This document shows positions 1-10,412 of a DNA stretch of 64,000 nucleotides, one piece after another. A program made the position numbers and the translations under genes. The notes beneath the pieces were generated by a model. That model made no database searches and was not told where the DNA came from. It saw only the letters and a program-made list of their open reading frames with translations. This stretch comes from Acidobacteriota bacterium. GTDB lineage: Bacteria > Acidobacteriota > Terriglobia > Bryobacterales > Bryobacteraceae. How positions within the stretch are numbered: position 1 is the first letter of the stretch; every line of letters starts with the position of its first letter. The stretch is from positions 1 to 64,000 of the forward strand of contig VFZU01000016.1 in assembly GCA_016870995.1 (NCBI GenBank), in the 5' to 3' direction.

Positions 1-293
1 CTTGACCGCTGCGCGCCTTGGGCAAAGCAACCTTATATCGAGGCGAAGGGCTTAACTGAAGGTCGAGATACTATGAATCCGCTGGACGAAGTTTGGACGT
101 CTTGACACTTGCGGCAGGAGTGGGTGCGGCCGCAGGGGGCTTCATTGCCCAGTTCAAGAACCTGACGCTGACTCCGCCAACAATCGCGGTGATCCTCGGC
201 TTTTCGATTGTCGTGGCTTTGATTTCTTCGTTTGCTCCTGCTTACAACGCAGCTCGTACGAACATCCTTGAAGCACTGAGGTACTCGGGGTAA
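1..293 (+). pseudogene. ABC efflux permease (FtsX/MacB type), C-terminal remnant
   Basis: The last 60 or so residues look like the C-terminal end of an FtsX/MacB-family permease: two hydrophobic segments, then the family's typical cytoplasmic tail with APAYNAAR and ILEALRYSG. The open frame can only begin at a TTG at 93; the same frame carries TGA at 57-59 and TGA at 3-5, so no complete permease can be read upstream inside the window. The gene stops 6 bases before the next permease, so both once formed one operon. I read it as the eroded end of a permease, given the lesions in the next two genes. The rest of the gene lies outside the window, so a distant intact start cannot be excluded. Confidence 0.6.
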
Positions 294-299
294 TTCACC

Positions 300-1466
300 A
301 TGGCCATACCGATCTCATACAACATTCGAAATCTGGTGGTGCGGCGCACTACGACCATCATGACTGCGCTCGGGATAGGGCTAACCGTTGCCGTGCTGCT
401 GAGCGAACTTGCGTTGGTAGAAGGCTTGAAAACTGCATTTACCGCTACTGAGGATCCATTAAACATCCTCGTGATGCGCAAAGGCTCTACAGCCGAATTG
501 TCGAGTAATTTTCAAAGGACTCTCTACCAGGATCTGAAATTCAAATCCGGCATTGCGAGAGATTCCAAGGGTGAGCCAATGGTCTCTCTAAAGATGATGA
601 CGATTCTTAACCTCGCCAGCGTAGATGCACCAGACGGCATGAACATCACACTGCGCGGATTGCCGCCTGTGGGAATTGAAATGCGCAAGCAACTGAGTCT
701 GGTCGAGTGGCGTTGGTTTGAAACCGGTAAGCGCGAAGTGGTGGTGGGCCGATCGATTGCAAAACGCTTTCCCGATGCAAGGCTTGGTGAAAAACTGAAA
801 TTCGCACGTGGCGAATGGGTTGTTGTGAGCGTCATGGATGGGGGACGCAGCGCAGTGAACAGCGAGATCTTTGCAGACCTGAACCAGGCAAGCGCCGATT
901 ACAACCGCTCAGAGGTACTCACTTCCTGCCTGATTCGCGCCACCGATGAAGTGGCTGTGCAAGCGTTGATAAACGATCTCAACGCCGACCAGAAGCTGAA
1001 CGTCGATGCACAGACAGAGCTTGCCTACTACGCCGCACAGACAATCTCTGCGGCACCGATCTAGTATCTGGGGCTGTTCATTTCAGTGGTGATGGCGGTG
1101 GGCAGTTGCTTTGCAGCGATGAACACCATGTATGCGGCGGTGGCACGGCGAGCAAAAGAGATCGGAACCTTGCGAGTGCTTGGCTTTGCGCAATCGAGCA
1201 TCTTGACCAGTTTCTTTCTGGAGTCGTTATTGTTGTCTTTACTCGGCGGAGCATTGGGCTGCCTGCTAGTGGTGCCATTGAACAATATTGAGACGGGAAT
1301 TGGGAACTTCGTGACCTTCAGCGAGATTGCATTTTCATTTCGAGTGACTCCGGAGATCATGGCGATAGGAATGGGTTTCGCCCTTGTGCTGGGTGCTCTG
1401 GGGGGCTTGTTCCCGGCGCGCAATGCGGCGCGAAAAGAGATTTTGACGGCATTGCGAGAGGTTAGC
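300..1466 (+). pseudogene. ABC efflux permease with in-frame TAG (MacB/FtsX type)
   Basis: Starts at ATG 300 behind a GGGG stretch. It has an N-terminal membrane helix (about residues 17-37), a periplasmic MacB-like domain, then three C-terminal helices and a tail with [11 protein letters not shown]. Reading stops at TAG 1062-1064 just where the second helix begins; the frame continues without shift as [14 protein letters not shown] and runs through the rest of a normal permease. One nonsense change therefore cuts off the three C-terminal helices. The frame also has no stop at the expected end (near 1461) and runs straight into the adaptor protein. In this family the permease would pair with the ATPase encoded at 2821 and move substrates or lipids out across the envelope. 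Sequencing error is the alternative, but further lesions follow. Confidence 0.8.
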
Positions 1467-2824
1467 TTGGAAGCAGAAATTCGAAAGCTGAAGATTGATC
1501 GCTCACGAAAGATAGCTCCTGAAGATGGGTCTCCGTGGGCGAGGCGCTTCATTATCAGTGGCGTGCTGCTGTTTCTGCTGTTGGGTGCAGGGCGGTTTGT
1601 CATGAGCTATCTGGACAATGCTCCCGAAGTGGAACTTTACCGGGTGAAATCCGCTTCAACATCAACGGGAAGCACGGCTGGCCAATCAGTGATTCTGAAT
1701 GCAGCTGGATACATCGTGGCGCACCACAAGATCCAGGTAGCCTCCAAAGTAGTGGGCCGGGTACTTTGGATTGGATTTGAGAAGGGAGATCGGGTTCAAG
1801 AAGGCCAGGTCATCGTCAGGCTAGAGGATGATGAGTACAAAGCTCAATTGCAACGGGCCCAGGGGCAGTTGCAAACATTGGAGGCCCGGCTTGAGGAACT
1901 GATAAGCTGATCGCGTCCTGAGGAGATTGCGACCGCCCGAGCGAATGCAGACCAGGCCAAGGCAGATCTTGCCAACGCAGAAATCACTCTGAAGCGCACC
2001 GCCCAATTGGTGCGCGAGAAGGTGAGCGCTCAACAGGCGCTGGACGACGCGGAGGCGCGCGTGAACTCGGCTCGCGCTAGAGTGAACCCTCTCGAGAAGA
2101 CGTTTGAGCTGGTTCGCATCGGCCCACGAAGGGAAGTGATCGATGCTCTGCGAGGGCAGATTGTCGAAGCCAAAGGTCGTGTCTGGTTCTTTGAGACACA
2201 ACTTTCGAACACTGTGATCAAGGCTCCGGTCAGCGGACTGTGCTCGAGCGAAATGTTGAGAAGGGCGAGTCTGTTACAACCGGCTTTGTTGGCGACAAGG
2301 GTGCGAAGGGTTATGTGGTGTCTCTCGCAAACCTGAACGATCTGCAAGTGGAGCTCGACATCAATCAGAACGATTTTGCTCGACTCGTCCGCAAGCAGAA
2401 GCGCACCATTACCACCGATGCCTATCCGGATCGCAAGTACGATAGCGTGATCGACGAGATCGCACCCGAGGCCAATCGGCAAAAGGCAACTGTTCAAGTA
2501 AAAGTGAAAGTGCTTGCTCCCGACGATTTTCTGCGACCAGACATGAATGCGAGCGTTGCGTTTTACAACGATGAACCGAAGACCACCTCGCCTGCCGTGG
2601 CAACCAAGTCTGTAGTGTTTGTGCCATCGGCAGCAGTGCGGGCCGATACGGTCTTTATTGCATTAGGTGGAAAGGTGATTCGCCGCGCGGTTCGCGTGAG
2701 AGGCAACACGAGCGAGTGCCTATGGGTTGAGGAGGGTCTGATCGGGGGCGAAGACCTGGTTTTGAATCCGCCCGCAGATCTGAAGGATGGCGCGAAGGTG
2801 AAAGTGAAGGGAGGACAGAAGTGA
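1467..2824 (+). pseudogene. Membrane-fusion (HlyD/MacA-type) adaptor with TGA and frameshift
   Basis: Periplasmic adaptor of an ABC or RND-like exporter. Best start is TTG 1467, five bases after GAGAGG. The protein has an N-terminal membrane anchor, a first biotinyl-lipoyl half ([20 protein letters not shown]), a long coiled coil rich in A, R and E, a second lipoyl half and a C-terminal beta-barrel ending KVKVKGGQK. Two lesions interrupt it: TGA at 1908-1910 inside the coiled coil, with the frame continuing as SRPEEIATARA, and loss of one base at about 2235-2237, where GGACTG should read GG(N)ACTG to give VSGTVLERNVEKGE. The span is 1358 bases, one short of a multiple of three, matching a one-base loss. 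Its stop overlaps the GTG of the ATPase gene (GTGA). As written it cannot give a full-length adaptor. Confidence 0.85.
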
Positions 2825-3498
2825 GCGAAGTCGTAATTGAAACTAAAGATCTTTCGCGAGTCTACAAGCGGGATCAGTTTGAAGTGACGGCACTCAAGGA
2901 CGCCTCCATTCGAATCGAAAAGGGAGAGTTCGTGGCTTTGATGGGGCCTTCGGGGTCGGGGAAATCGACGCTGCTCTATTTGATTGCGGCGATGGAGCGG
3001 CCAACGAGCGGAACGATCCAGGTATTGGGCCAGGATCTTCGCGCCCTTACTGACAAGCAGGTTGCGCAGTGGCGCAACGCGCACGCAGGGTTCATCTTTC
3101 AAAGCTTCAATCTGATCCCGGTTCTCACAGCGATCGAGAATGTGGAGCTGCCGCTGCTGCTGACAAATCTGAACAAGAGGGAGCGCCGTGAGCATGCGAC
3201 GACCGCGCTCAAGCTGGTGGGGCTGGGCGAGCGCCTCACGCACCTGCCCAAGCAGCTCTCAGGCGGTCAAGAACAGCGCGTCGCGATTGCCCGCGCACTG
3301 GTGACAGATCCTGATCTGATCCTCGCCGATGAGCCGACGGGAAACCTGGATTCTCAAAGTGCACGGGACGTTTTGACAATTCTGCGGACACTAAATCAGG
3401 AACACGGCAAGACGATCGTGATGGTGACGCACGACCCGCACGCTGCGAGCTTTGCCACCAAGAGCCGCCATCTAGAGAAGGGTGCGCTGCTGCCTTAA
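2821..3498 (+). CDS. ABC transporter ATP-binding protein (LolD/MacB-type)
   Basis: Intact 225-residue ATPase of the family that drives FtsX-type permeases (LolD, MacB, FtsE). Walker A is GPSGSGKST (42-50), the Q-loop lies at FIFQSFNL (91-98), the signature [15 protein letters not shown] at 146-160, Walker [10 protein letters not shown] at about 167-174 and the switch His at 204 in VMVTHD. GTG start 2821 overlaps the adaptor stop by four bases, so translation would be coupled to a frame that is now broken. It is the only undamaged member of this efflux operon; either it serves other permeases or it has simply not yet decayed. It converges with the yqeY-like gene, the two sharing four bases. 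Confidence 0.9.
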   Translation: MSEVVIETKDLSRVYKRDQFEVTALKDASIRIEKGEFVALMGPSGSGKSTLLYLIAAMERPTSGTIQVLGQDLRALTDKQVAQWRNAHAGFIFQSFNLIPVLTAIENVELPLLLTNLNKRERREHATTALKLVGLGERLTHLPKQLSGGQEQRVAIARALVTDPDLILADEPTGNLDSQSARDVLTILRTLNQEHGKTIVMVTHDPHAASFATKSRHLEKGALLP

Positions 3499-3504
3499 GG
3501 CAGC
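3489..3504. terminator. 16-base palindrome spanning two convergent stop codons
   Basis: A perfect 16-base palindrome, GCTGCC-TTAA-GGCAGC, contains the TAA stop of both convergent genes (ATPase and YqeY-like). Each gene ends with the codons CTG CCT TAA. In RNA it would make a six-pair stem with a four-base loop on either strand. No T-run follows on either side, so intrinsic termination is not assured. Confidence 0.4.
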
Positions 3505-3941
3505 TTGGCTTTGACGAGCTCGCTCAGCGCCTTGCCATCAACGTTTTTGCCGGCCAGCTGGGCCTGCGCAGCCTTCATCACAAGGCCCATCTGCGCCTTG
3601 CCGGTGGCACCGGTTTCAGCGATCGCAGCAGCAACAGCAGCTTCGAGATCCTCAGCACTTGCCTTTTGCGGCAAGTAGCTCTCAATGATCACCAGCTCGG
3701 CCGCCTCTTTGTCGGCCAGTTCATTTCTGCCGGCATTCTTGAATTGCTCCATCGAATCCAGGCGCTGTTTGGCCAATGTTTTAAGCAAAGCCTGCTCGGC
3801 GGCCTCATCGGCGTCCTTCATATTGTCAGCCTTGTATTTCAACAGGGCGGTTTTGATGGCTCGAACGACACTTAGGCGCAGCTCCTGCTTTGCCTTCATC
3901 GCTTCCACCATGTCCTTCTGGATACGTTCTGCCAAACTCAT
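3495..3941 (-). CDS. yqeY: GatB/YqeY-like protein
   Basis: 148-residue helical protein of the YqeY family, about the usual length. It opens with [18 protein letters not shown], carries the family's [15 protein letters not shown] and [19 protein letters not shown] stretches, and ends with the small domain shared with the GatB tail ([26 protein letters not shown]). The GatB domain contributes to tRNA-dependent Gln/Asn formation, but free-standing YqeY has no settled function. It is divergent from the aminotransferase gene at 3983, leaving 41 bases for both promoters. Confidence 0.9.
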   Translation of the reverse strand: MSLAERIQKDMVEAMKAKQELRLSVVRAIKTALLKYKADNMKDADEAAEQALLKTLAKQRLDSMEQFKNAGRNELADKEAAELVIIESYLPQKASAEDLEAAVAAAIAETGATGKAQMGLVMKAAQAQLAGKNVDGKALSELVKAKLP

Positions 3942-3982
3942 GCTGTTTGCTATTCTAGTGGCATTACCCCCCGTTTTTCCGC

Positions 3983-5167
3983 ATGTACATCAAAAAACAA
4001 CGCTTATTGACCCCTGGACCCACACCGCTATTGCCGGAAGCCCTGCACGCGATGATGGGTTCCGACATCCACCACCGCACAGAGGACTTCCGAAAGGTCT
4101 ACAAGTCTGTGCTGGGTGGCCTTAAGGAAGTAATGCAGACTCAGAACGACGTGATCGTTCTGGTTGCGAGCGGATCCGGGGCGATGGAAGCCTCTATCCA
4201 GAACTGTTTTTCGTGTGGCGAAGAAGTGCTGGTTTGCACGGCGGGAAAATTCGGCGAGCGTTGGACTTCGCTGACCAAAGCATTTGGACTCAAACCGACG
4301 GTGATCGAAGAGCCTTATGGAAGCACCGTGAAGCCCGAGCAGGTGGCCGCCGCCCTCGCAGCGAACTCCAATATTCGCGGTGTCTTCGTGCAAGCTTCTG
4401 AGACCTCGACCGGTGCTGCCCACGATATCGAAGGTATGGCGAAAGTGATTCGCCAGTACGACGCATTGTTTGTGATCGACGCGATTACGGGCCTCGGCAC
4501 CATGCCACTCAAGATCGACGAATGGGGCCTCGATATCGTCATTGGGGGTTCACAAAAGGCGTTTATGATTCCTCCAGGCCTAGCCTTTCTTTCGGTGAGC
4601 GAAAAGGCCTGGAAGCGTATGGACGAAGCCAAGAACGCCCGGTTTTATTTCGACCTCAAGCGGGAACGCAAAAACGCAGTCAATGGCGAAAGCGCATGGA
4701 CACCAGCCGTCAGCCTCTTGCTCGCCATGGACGAAGCGCTCAAGTATATTCGCAATCTTGGGATGGACAACCTGATCAAGAATGCACAAATGCTGGCTAC
4801 CGCGACACGCGCTGCGGCGACCGCTCTGGGGCTTGAATTATTTTCAGGCAATAATCCCGGGTCTTCCGTAACCGCAATCCGGGCTCCCCAAGGCATGGAC
4901 TCAAGCGTCATCGTCAAGGAATTCCGCAACCGTTTCGGCTCGATCATCGCCAACGGACAGGGAACGATGAAGGGGCAGATTTTCCGTGTCGCTCACCTCG
5001 GATATTTTGACTTCGCAGACCTGTTCGCGATGGTTGCCGAACTTGAAATCATCCTGGCGGCCAATGGATGCCCGGTAGAATTCGGCCGCGGCGTAGCTGC
5101 CGTGCAGAACGTATATGCCTCTGCGGCATTAAGCAAAGAAACCCAGAAGGAAACTGTAGCCGTTTAA
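3983..5167 (+). CDS. Class V aminotransferase (serine-pyruvate / alanine-glyoxylate type)
   Basis: 394-residue PLP enzyme of the AGXT/serine-pyruvate aminotransferase group. The N-terminal LLTPGPTPLLPEAL is typical; VIDAITGLG (D166) contacts the cofactor pyridine and GGSQKAF supplies the Schiff-base Lys, K192. ATG 3983 is followed six bases after its stop by serA, so the two are one transcript. In lineages without a classical SerC, such AGXT-like enzymes beside serA are thought to act as the phosphoserine or serine transaminase; that role is inferred from position. The C-terminal end is longer than usual, with a tail rich in A and V. Confidence 0.88.
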   Translation: MYIKKQRLLTPGPTPLLPEALHAMMGSDIHHRTEDFRKVYKSVLGGLKEVMQTQNDVIVLVASGSGAMEASIQNCFSCGEEVLVCTAGKFGERWTSLTKAFGLKPTVIEEPYGSTVKPEQVAAALAANSNIRGVFVQASETSTGAAHDIEGMAKVIRQYDALFVIDAITGLGTMPLKIDEWGLDIVIGGSQKAFMIPPGLAFLSVSEKAWKRMDEAKNARFYFDLKRERKNAVNGESAWTPAVSLLLAMDEALKYIRNLGMDNLIKNAQMLATATRAAATALGLELFSGNNPGSSVTAIRAPQGMDSSVIVKEFRNRFGSIIANGQGTMKGQIFRVAHLGYFDFADLFAMVAELEIILAANGCPVEFGRGVAAVQNVYASAALSKETQKETVAV

Positions 5168-5173
5168 ATTCGA

Positions 5174-6760
5174 ATGAAGATTCTTGTAGCCGAACCGATT
5201 GCCCAAGCCGGCTTTGACCTGCTGGCCGCTCAACCTGGCTGGACCGTGATCCAAGCCGACCCCAAGACATATCAAGAGCACCTGTCTGATTGCGACGCGC
5301 TGCTGGTTCGCTCCGCCGTCAAGGTAAATGCGGATTTGATCAAGAAGGCACCGAAGCTCCGCGTCGTGGGCCGTGCCGGTGTCGGCGTGGATAACGTCGA
5401 CCTTCCTGCTGCCACCAATGGCGGCATCCTTGTGATGAATACGCCCGGTGGCAACGCGATCTCCGTTGCTGAGCACACGGTGGGCTTGATGCTGGCCATG
5501 GCGCGTTCGATCCCGAATGCAAGCTCATCGACCAAGGCTGGCAAGTGGGAAAAGCGCAAGTTTATCGGCAACGAGCTTCGCGGCAAGACACTCGGTGTGG
5601 CGGGATTGGGTTCGATCGGACGCGAAGTTGTGTTGCGTGCCCGGAATTTCGGCATGAGGATCATTGCCTCGGATCCCTACGTAAATGCGCAACAAGCCGA
5701 GGATCTCAGCGTTGGCCTTGTTGATCTCAACACTTTATTCGCTCAAAGCGACTACATTACGCTGCACGTGGCGCTAACGCCTGAAACAACGAAGATGGTG
5801 AATCGCGAAACGATCGCCAAAATGAAGGATGGCGTGCGAATCGTTAACTGTGCACGTGGCGAACTGATCGATCTCGGAGCGCTTGAGGAAGGCCTAGCCT
5901 CCGGCAAGCTGGGTGGCGCGGCCCTCGACGTTTTTGATCCCGAGCCATTGCCCTCCGATCATTCTCTGTTCAAGCAGGAAAACCTGATCGCAACACCCCA
6001 CATTGGCGGCTCCACTGAAGAGGCTCAAGAGATCGTGGGTATCCGCATCGCCGAACAGGTGGCCGAATACTTGCTGAACGGTATCGCGATCAATGCGGTG
6101 AACATGCCGGCGCTTTCGCCGGAGCAATATCGCGCCCTTGGACCCTACATCGCCCTCGCAGAGCGGCTGGGAACGTTTGCATCGTTTATCAGCGATTCCA
6201 ACCCGGTAACCGTTCGCTTCACATACTCAGGCCGCGTAGCGGAGCTGAATATGACGCTCGTGCGCAACGCAGGTCTGAGCGGTTTGCTGGCGCGCTCGCT
6301 GGCGAGCAAAGCCAACTTGATCAACGCGATGCAGATCGCCGCAGATCGCGGATTGAATATTAATGAAAACCACATTCTGCGCTCGGGTCACATCGACTCG
6401 ATTCGCATCGAAGTGGAAACCTCCGCAGGCAAGACCAGCGTGGAAGGCGCAGTGATTCTCGACAAGCCAAGACTTCTTAGCGTCGATGGAATCTATTGTG
6501 AAGCGCCCCTCGACGGCTTCTTGCTCTACCTAAAGAATCTCGATGTCCCTGGCGTCATCGGATATGTAGGGACGGTGATGGGGAAGAACGGCATCAATAT
6601 CGCCAACTTCTCTCTCGGTCGCGAAGAAGCGGCAACTCTTGAAAATGGCCACGCTCGTGCCACTGCCATCGTAGCTTGCGATGCGGCTGTGCCCGATCAC
6701 GTGATCGCCCAATTGCTTGAGAATCCGAATATCCGCCAGGCACGCAACGTAGAATTCTAA
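5174..6760 (+). CDS. serA: D-3-phosphoglycerate dehydrogenase
   Basis: First enzyme of serine synthesis: oxidises 3-phosphoglycerate with NAD to 3-phosphohydroxypyruvate. Long form of 528 residues: split catalytic domain (1-100 and about 280-320), Rossmann domain with GLGSIG at 144-149, catalytic R228, E257 (DVFDPEP) and H276 (TPHIGGS), then an intervening domain and a C-terminal ACT domain from about 455 ([17 protein letters not shown]) expected to sense serine. The six-base gap after the aminotransferase gene indicates an operon that covers two of the three serine steps. Confidence 0.95.
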   Translation: MKILVAEPIAQAGFDLLAAQPGWTVIQADPKTYQEHLSDCDALLVRSAVKVNADLIKKAPKLRVVGRAGVGVDNVDLPAATNGGILVMNTPGGNAISVAEHTVGLMLAMARSIPNASSSTKAGKWEKRKFIGNELRGKTLGVAGLGSIGREVVLRARNFGMRIIASDPYVNAQQAEDLSVGLVDLNTLFAQSDYITLHVALTPETTKMVNRETIAKMKDGVRIVNCARGELIDLGALEEGLASGKLGGAALDVFDPEPLPSDHSLFKQENLIATPHIGGSTEEAQEIVGIRIAEQVAEYLLNGIAINAVNMPALSPEQYRALGPYIALAERLGTFASFISDSNPVTVRFTYSGRVAELNMTLVRNAGLSGLLARSLASKANLINAMQIAADRGLNINENHILRSGHIDSIRIEVETSAGKTSVEGAVILDKPRLLSVDGIYCEAPLDGFLLYLKNLDVPGVIGYVGTVMGKNGINIANFSLGREEAATLENGHARATAIVACDAAVPDHVIAQLLENPNIRQARNVEF

Positions 6761-6797
6761 CGGCCTGCGGCACCCGTCCCGGGAGTTGAAAACCCGT

Positions 6798-6943
6798 ATG
6801 CGTGGTGTCAAGAAACAACACTTACCAACCAAAATCTGCTTGGTCTGCAAGCGACCCTTTGCGTGGCGCAAGAAATGGGAGCGCGACTGGGAGCATGTGC
6901 TCTATTGCAGCGACCGATGTCGGCGCGAAAAGCAGGCCCGAGC

Positions 6944-6947
<4 letters not shown>
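6798..6947 (+). CDS. DUF2256-type small cysteine protein
   Basis: A 49-residue gene easily missed for its size. It reads [17 protein letters not shown] at the start, then [15 protein letters not shown] and a second cysteine pair in [15 protein letters not shown]. The CxxC-x19-CxxxC arrangement and the WRKKWxxxW block match the DUF2256 family, which I know mainly as a small neighbour of photolyase/cryptochrome genes. The cysteines could hold zinc. Its TGA (6945-6947) overlaps the ATG of the FAD-domain gene (6944) by four bases, so the two are co-translated. Function is unknown; position points to a role with the photolyase-like pair. Confidence 0.85.
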
Positions 6948-7722
<775 letters not shown>

Positions 7723-7726
<4 letters not shown>

Positions 7727-8121
7727 GCGAACTCATCTGGCTTCATCCAGATTGCCTGACGGCAAACAACCCGGCTTTTGCCAAGTATCCGCAGGTGCCT
7801 TCGTTGTTCGTATTCGACGAAGAGGAAATCGCCGAAGAAGAGTGGACGCTAAAGAGGATCGCTTTTCTCTACGAGACATTGCTTGAACTTCCCGCAGAGA
7901 TAGATCGGGGCAAAGTTGTTGAGAAATTGTTGGCGCGACGTCCTTCGAAGATCGTCACTGTTAGCAGCGTCAATCCCCGCTTCGCTCAGTACGTTCGAGC
8001 ACTGGAGCGAGCCGTGAAAGTTGAGGTTCTCGCGGCAGAGCCCTTCGTGGATTGCCCAGCGAACGTTGATCTCAAACGCTTCTCAAGGTATTGGAAGCGA
8101 GTCGAGCCAATGCTATTCTGA
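7723..8121 (+). CDS. Small protein resembling the photolyase N-terminal alpha/beta domain
   Basis: 132 residues. ATG 7723 overlaps the FAD-domain stop by four bases. The opening LIWLHPDCLTANNPAF and SLFVFDEEEI resemble the start of photolyases (a strand, then a basic loop with DNPAL, then a strand), and the middle LKRIAFLYETLLELPAEI and IVTVSSVNPRFAQYVRAL fit the following helices and strands of that alpha/beta fold. It ends with DLKRFSRYWKRVEPMLF. It would complete the FAD-domain protein as a two-subunit enzyme in reversed gene order. The domain assignment is by eye and should be tested by structure prediction; the gene's reality is well supported by overlap and length. Confidence 0.7.
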
Positions 8122-8248
8122 AAGTACCTCGACAAGAAGGGGACAAAGAAGTACCAAAGCCAGGGATATTCCCGAACGACGCGGCGAAGGGGCGGCTAGT
8201 GGTTCACACTGGATCGCCCCTTCTCCCTTACTGGAGGCCATTTTTTCC

Positions 8249-9289
8249 ATGTCGAAGATGCTCGAAGAGATTCGTCAGCAACCCGAGGCACTCGCTAAGA
8301 CGCTCAAACAGGAATGGAAGGGTATTGAAAAGCTGAAGCAGCAGTTTGAAGCTTTCCCACCTCGCCTGATTGTGCTGGCGGCACGAGGTACCAGCGATAA
8401 CGCCGCGCAATTTGGACGATATCTGCTTGAGTTGATGACTGGGATCCCCGTGTCTTTAGCGGCGCCAAGCCTCTACACGCTCTATGGGGCAAAGCCCGAC
8501 CTTGAAGAGACACTGGTGGTTGGAATTTCTCAATCGGGCGAATCCACCGACACCAATATCGTGCTCGAGAGGGCCAAGGAAAATGGTGCTTTCACCCTCG
8601 GCATCACAAACGAACCCGATTCAACGCTCGCCAAGCTCGGCCACGCCACCATTCTGGTGCGCGCCGGCAAAGAGAAATCAGTTGCCGCGACGAAAACCTA
8701 CACAGGTCAGTTGATGGCGATGTACATGCTCGCCTTTGCTCTCGGTGCCAAGCTGGCGCAGAAGGATCTCGAAAAACTGCCAGAACTGGCGGCTAAAGCT
8801 CTGAAGCTCGAAACGCAGGTCGCAGAAATCGCAGGCCGCTACCGTTTCATGCAGCACGCAGTTGTTGTAGGGCGTGGCTTGAACTACGCGAACGCATTCG
8901 AGTTTGCCCTCAAGATGATGGAAACCTGCTACGTGATCGCCGAGCGATTCTCAAGTGCAGACCTGCTGCATGGCCCGATCGCGATGGTGGATCCGCACTT
9001 TCCGGCTTTTGTGTTTGCGCCTTCGGGAGTCACCTGGAACCCGATCTCGGAGTTGCTCGCTCGTGTGGATGCGACCACGCACGAAACGCTGCTCGTCACC
9101 GACAAGAGCAACAAAGCCGCTTACGAATCAAAGCGCCGCGCGATCCGCATTCCTGTCGCAATTCCCGAGCTGTTTACACCTATCCCGTACATCATTCCTG
9201 GGCAGTTGTTTGCCGGATACCTTGCGACCGAAAAGGGTCTAAACCCGGATCAACCGCGCTCGCTCACAAAAGTGACGCAGAACCTTTAG
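8249..9289 (+). CDS. SIS-domain sugar-phosphate isomerase/deaminase (GlmS C-terminal-like)
   Basis: 346 residues with two SIS domains and no glutaminase domain. ISQSGESTDT (sugar phosphate loop), LAARGTSDNAAQFGRY and the block EKSVAATKTYTGQL are typical of the isomerase half of GlmS and of AgaS/NagB-II type enzymes. It most likely deaminates or isomerises an amino-sugar phosphate; the exact substrate cannot be read. ATG 8249 is chosen as it follows GGAGG (8233-8237) and begins the conserved MSKMLEEIRQQP; the open frame extends further upstream without similarity. It converges with the small gene at 9286, overlapping by four bases. Confidence 0.88.
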   Translation: MSKMLEEIRQQPEALAKTLKQEWKGIEKLKQQFEAFPPRLIVLAARGTSDNAAQFGRYLLELMTGIPVSLAAPSLYTLYGAKPDLEETLVVGISQSGESTDTNIVLERAKENGAFTLGITNEPDSTLAKLGHATILVRAGKEKSVAATKTYTGQLMAMYMLAFALGAKLAQKDLEKLPELAAKALKLETQVAEIAGRYRFMQHAVVVGRGLNYANAFEFALKMMETCYVIAERFSSADLLHGPIAMVDPHFPAFVFAPSGVTWNPISELLARVDATTHETLLVTDKSNKAAYESKRRAIRIPVAIPELFTPIPYIIPGQLFAGYLATEKGLNPDQPRSLTKVTQNL

Positions 9290-9480
9290 CTCATCCGGCT
9301 GGCCCACCGCAGGAAGCGCCACATTTCGGCCCTGTGTACCCACAGGAAGGACCAGAACTCCTTGAATGTGATCGTTTCTGCGTGTATGCCCCAATATGTT
9401 TCCATGCGCCAGCGCAAATATGGGCTGGCCCATGGCCGAAGGCGATATCCGCGAGATGACTTCCAGAGAAATCCGAGCAT
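9286..9480 (-). CDS. Tryptophan-rich small protein coupled to VWFA gene
   Basis: 64 residues with eight Trp and many Arg (for example LRWRMETYWGIHAE, FWSFLWVHRAEMWRF). Its ATG (9478-9480) overlaps the TAA of the VWFA gene as TAATG, so ribosomes could reinitiate directly. The coupling and the strongly biased composition suggest a real gene, possibly a nucleic-acid or membrane-surface binding peptide. I do not recognise a family. It ends inside the stop region of the convergent SIS gene. Confidence 0.55.
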   Translation of the reverse strand: MLGFLWKSSRGYRLRPWASPYLRWRMETYWGIHAETITFKEFWSFLWVHRAEMWRFLRWASRMS

Positions 9481-10412
9481 TAAGGTACGAGGCTATTCGG
9501 CTTTGCGCCAGCTCTTGGACTACCCGCGTAATAGCCGCTGCGGGTGCGCACCATGGGTTTGTTGGGTCCGTTGGCGGCCACTCGAATGGAGCGGAATGTG
9601 CCGTCCAGTTCTTGCACTGTTGGCGTGTATCCGATCACATACTGGTTTCTGATGTCTTTGGCAACTTCAAGCGCCAAGGCGTCTACTTCTTCGAGTGTTT
9701 TCGGGAAGAAACACAAGCCACCGGTTGCCTTGGATATCGTCTCTAAGGCCCTTTTGGCTTTCTTTAGCTCTCGGGGAATCTCTTCGTCGAGCAGGGCGAT
9801 CGCATAAATCACAGCGTCGGTTGTATGCGATTGAGAGATTAGTTTTTCAAGTGAAGTCTTGCTGGCCGTATCCGCGCCATCGGTGATCAACATCAACACC
9901 TTTTTGTCGCGCTTGGCCTTTGCTTTGAGGTGATCGATCGACATCGAAATTGCATCGTACATTGCGGTACCGCCGCGCGCATCGATGCGAGTCAATCCTT
10001 CTTCCATCTTCTTGACGTCGCCCGTAAAATCCACGTCGAGAAACGCGTCGTCGTTGAAATTGACGACAAACACTTCATCGTTGCGGTTGGAGGTCTTCAC
10101 CATCTGCAACGCAGCTGATTCCACCTTGTTGCGCCTCAGCCGCATGCTGCCGCTGTTATCAACGATGACACCGAGCGAAATCGGAACATCTTCTCGCCGG
10201 AAGATCTTCAGCGGTTGCTCAACGTTGTTTTCATAAACCTTGAACGCAGGTCGCTGCAGATCCGTTACGATCTTTCCTTTACTGTCAACAACCGTGGCGT
10301 GCAACACAACCAGGCGCGTATCGCTACGAAAGACGGGATCCTCTTGAGCGAGGAGTGCGGGACACGCACAGGCCGCCGCCAAAAAGGAGCGGCGGCTATT
10401 GAATTGGGGCAT
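9480..10412 (-). CDS. Secreted VWFA-like protein (acidobacterial type)
   Basis: 310 residues. The N-terminus has twin Arg and a hydrophobic stretch (NSRRSFLAAACACPALLAQ), so it is exported, perhaps by Tat. A beta-sandwich start (LVVLHATVVDSKGKIVTDL) precedes a von Willebrand A domain with the metal site DNSGSM, the GGTAMYDA threonine and ITDGAD. The C-terminal NQYVIGYTPTVQELDGTFRSI repeats in its neighbour and is typical of the VWFA-related proteins expanded in Acidobacteriota. Likely an extracytoplasmic adhesion or scaffold protein. Its start overlaps the upstream paralogue by 17 bases, so the two are an operon made by duplication. Confidence 0.85.
   Translation of the reverse strand: MPQFNSRRSFLAAACACPALLAQEDPVFRSDTRLVVLHATVVDSKGKIVTDLQRPAFKVYENNVEQPLKIFRREDVPISLGVIVDNSGSMRLRRNKVESAALQMVKTSNRNDEVFVVNFNDDAFLDVDFTGDVKKMEEGLTRIDARGGTAMYDAISMSIDHLKAKAKRDKKVLMLITDGADTASKTSLEKLISQSHTTDAVIYAIALLDEEIPRELKKAKRALETISKATGGLCFFPKTLEEVDALALEVAKDIRNQYVIGYTPTVQELDGTFRSIRVAANGPNKPMVRTRSGYYAGSPRAGAKPNSLVP

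Noticed and set aside
1062-1910. Stop-codon reassignment or selenocysteine at the in-frame TAG and TGA
   Set aside because: TAG, TGA and TAA all serve as normal stops throughout the window; permease and adaptor families have no selenocysteine, and a frameshift is also present, so decay is simpler.
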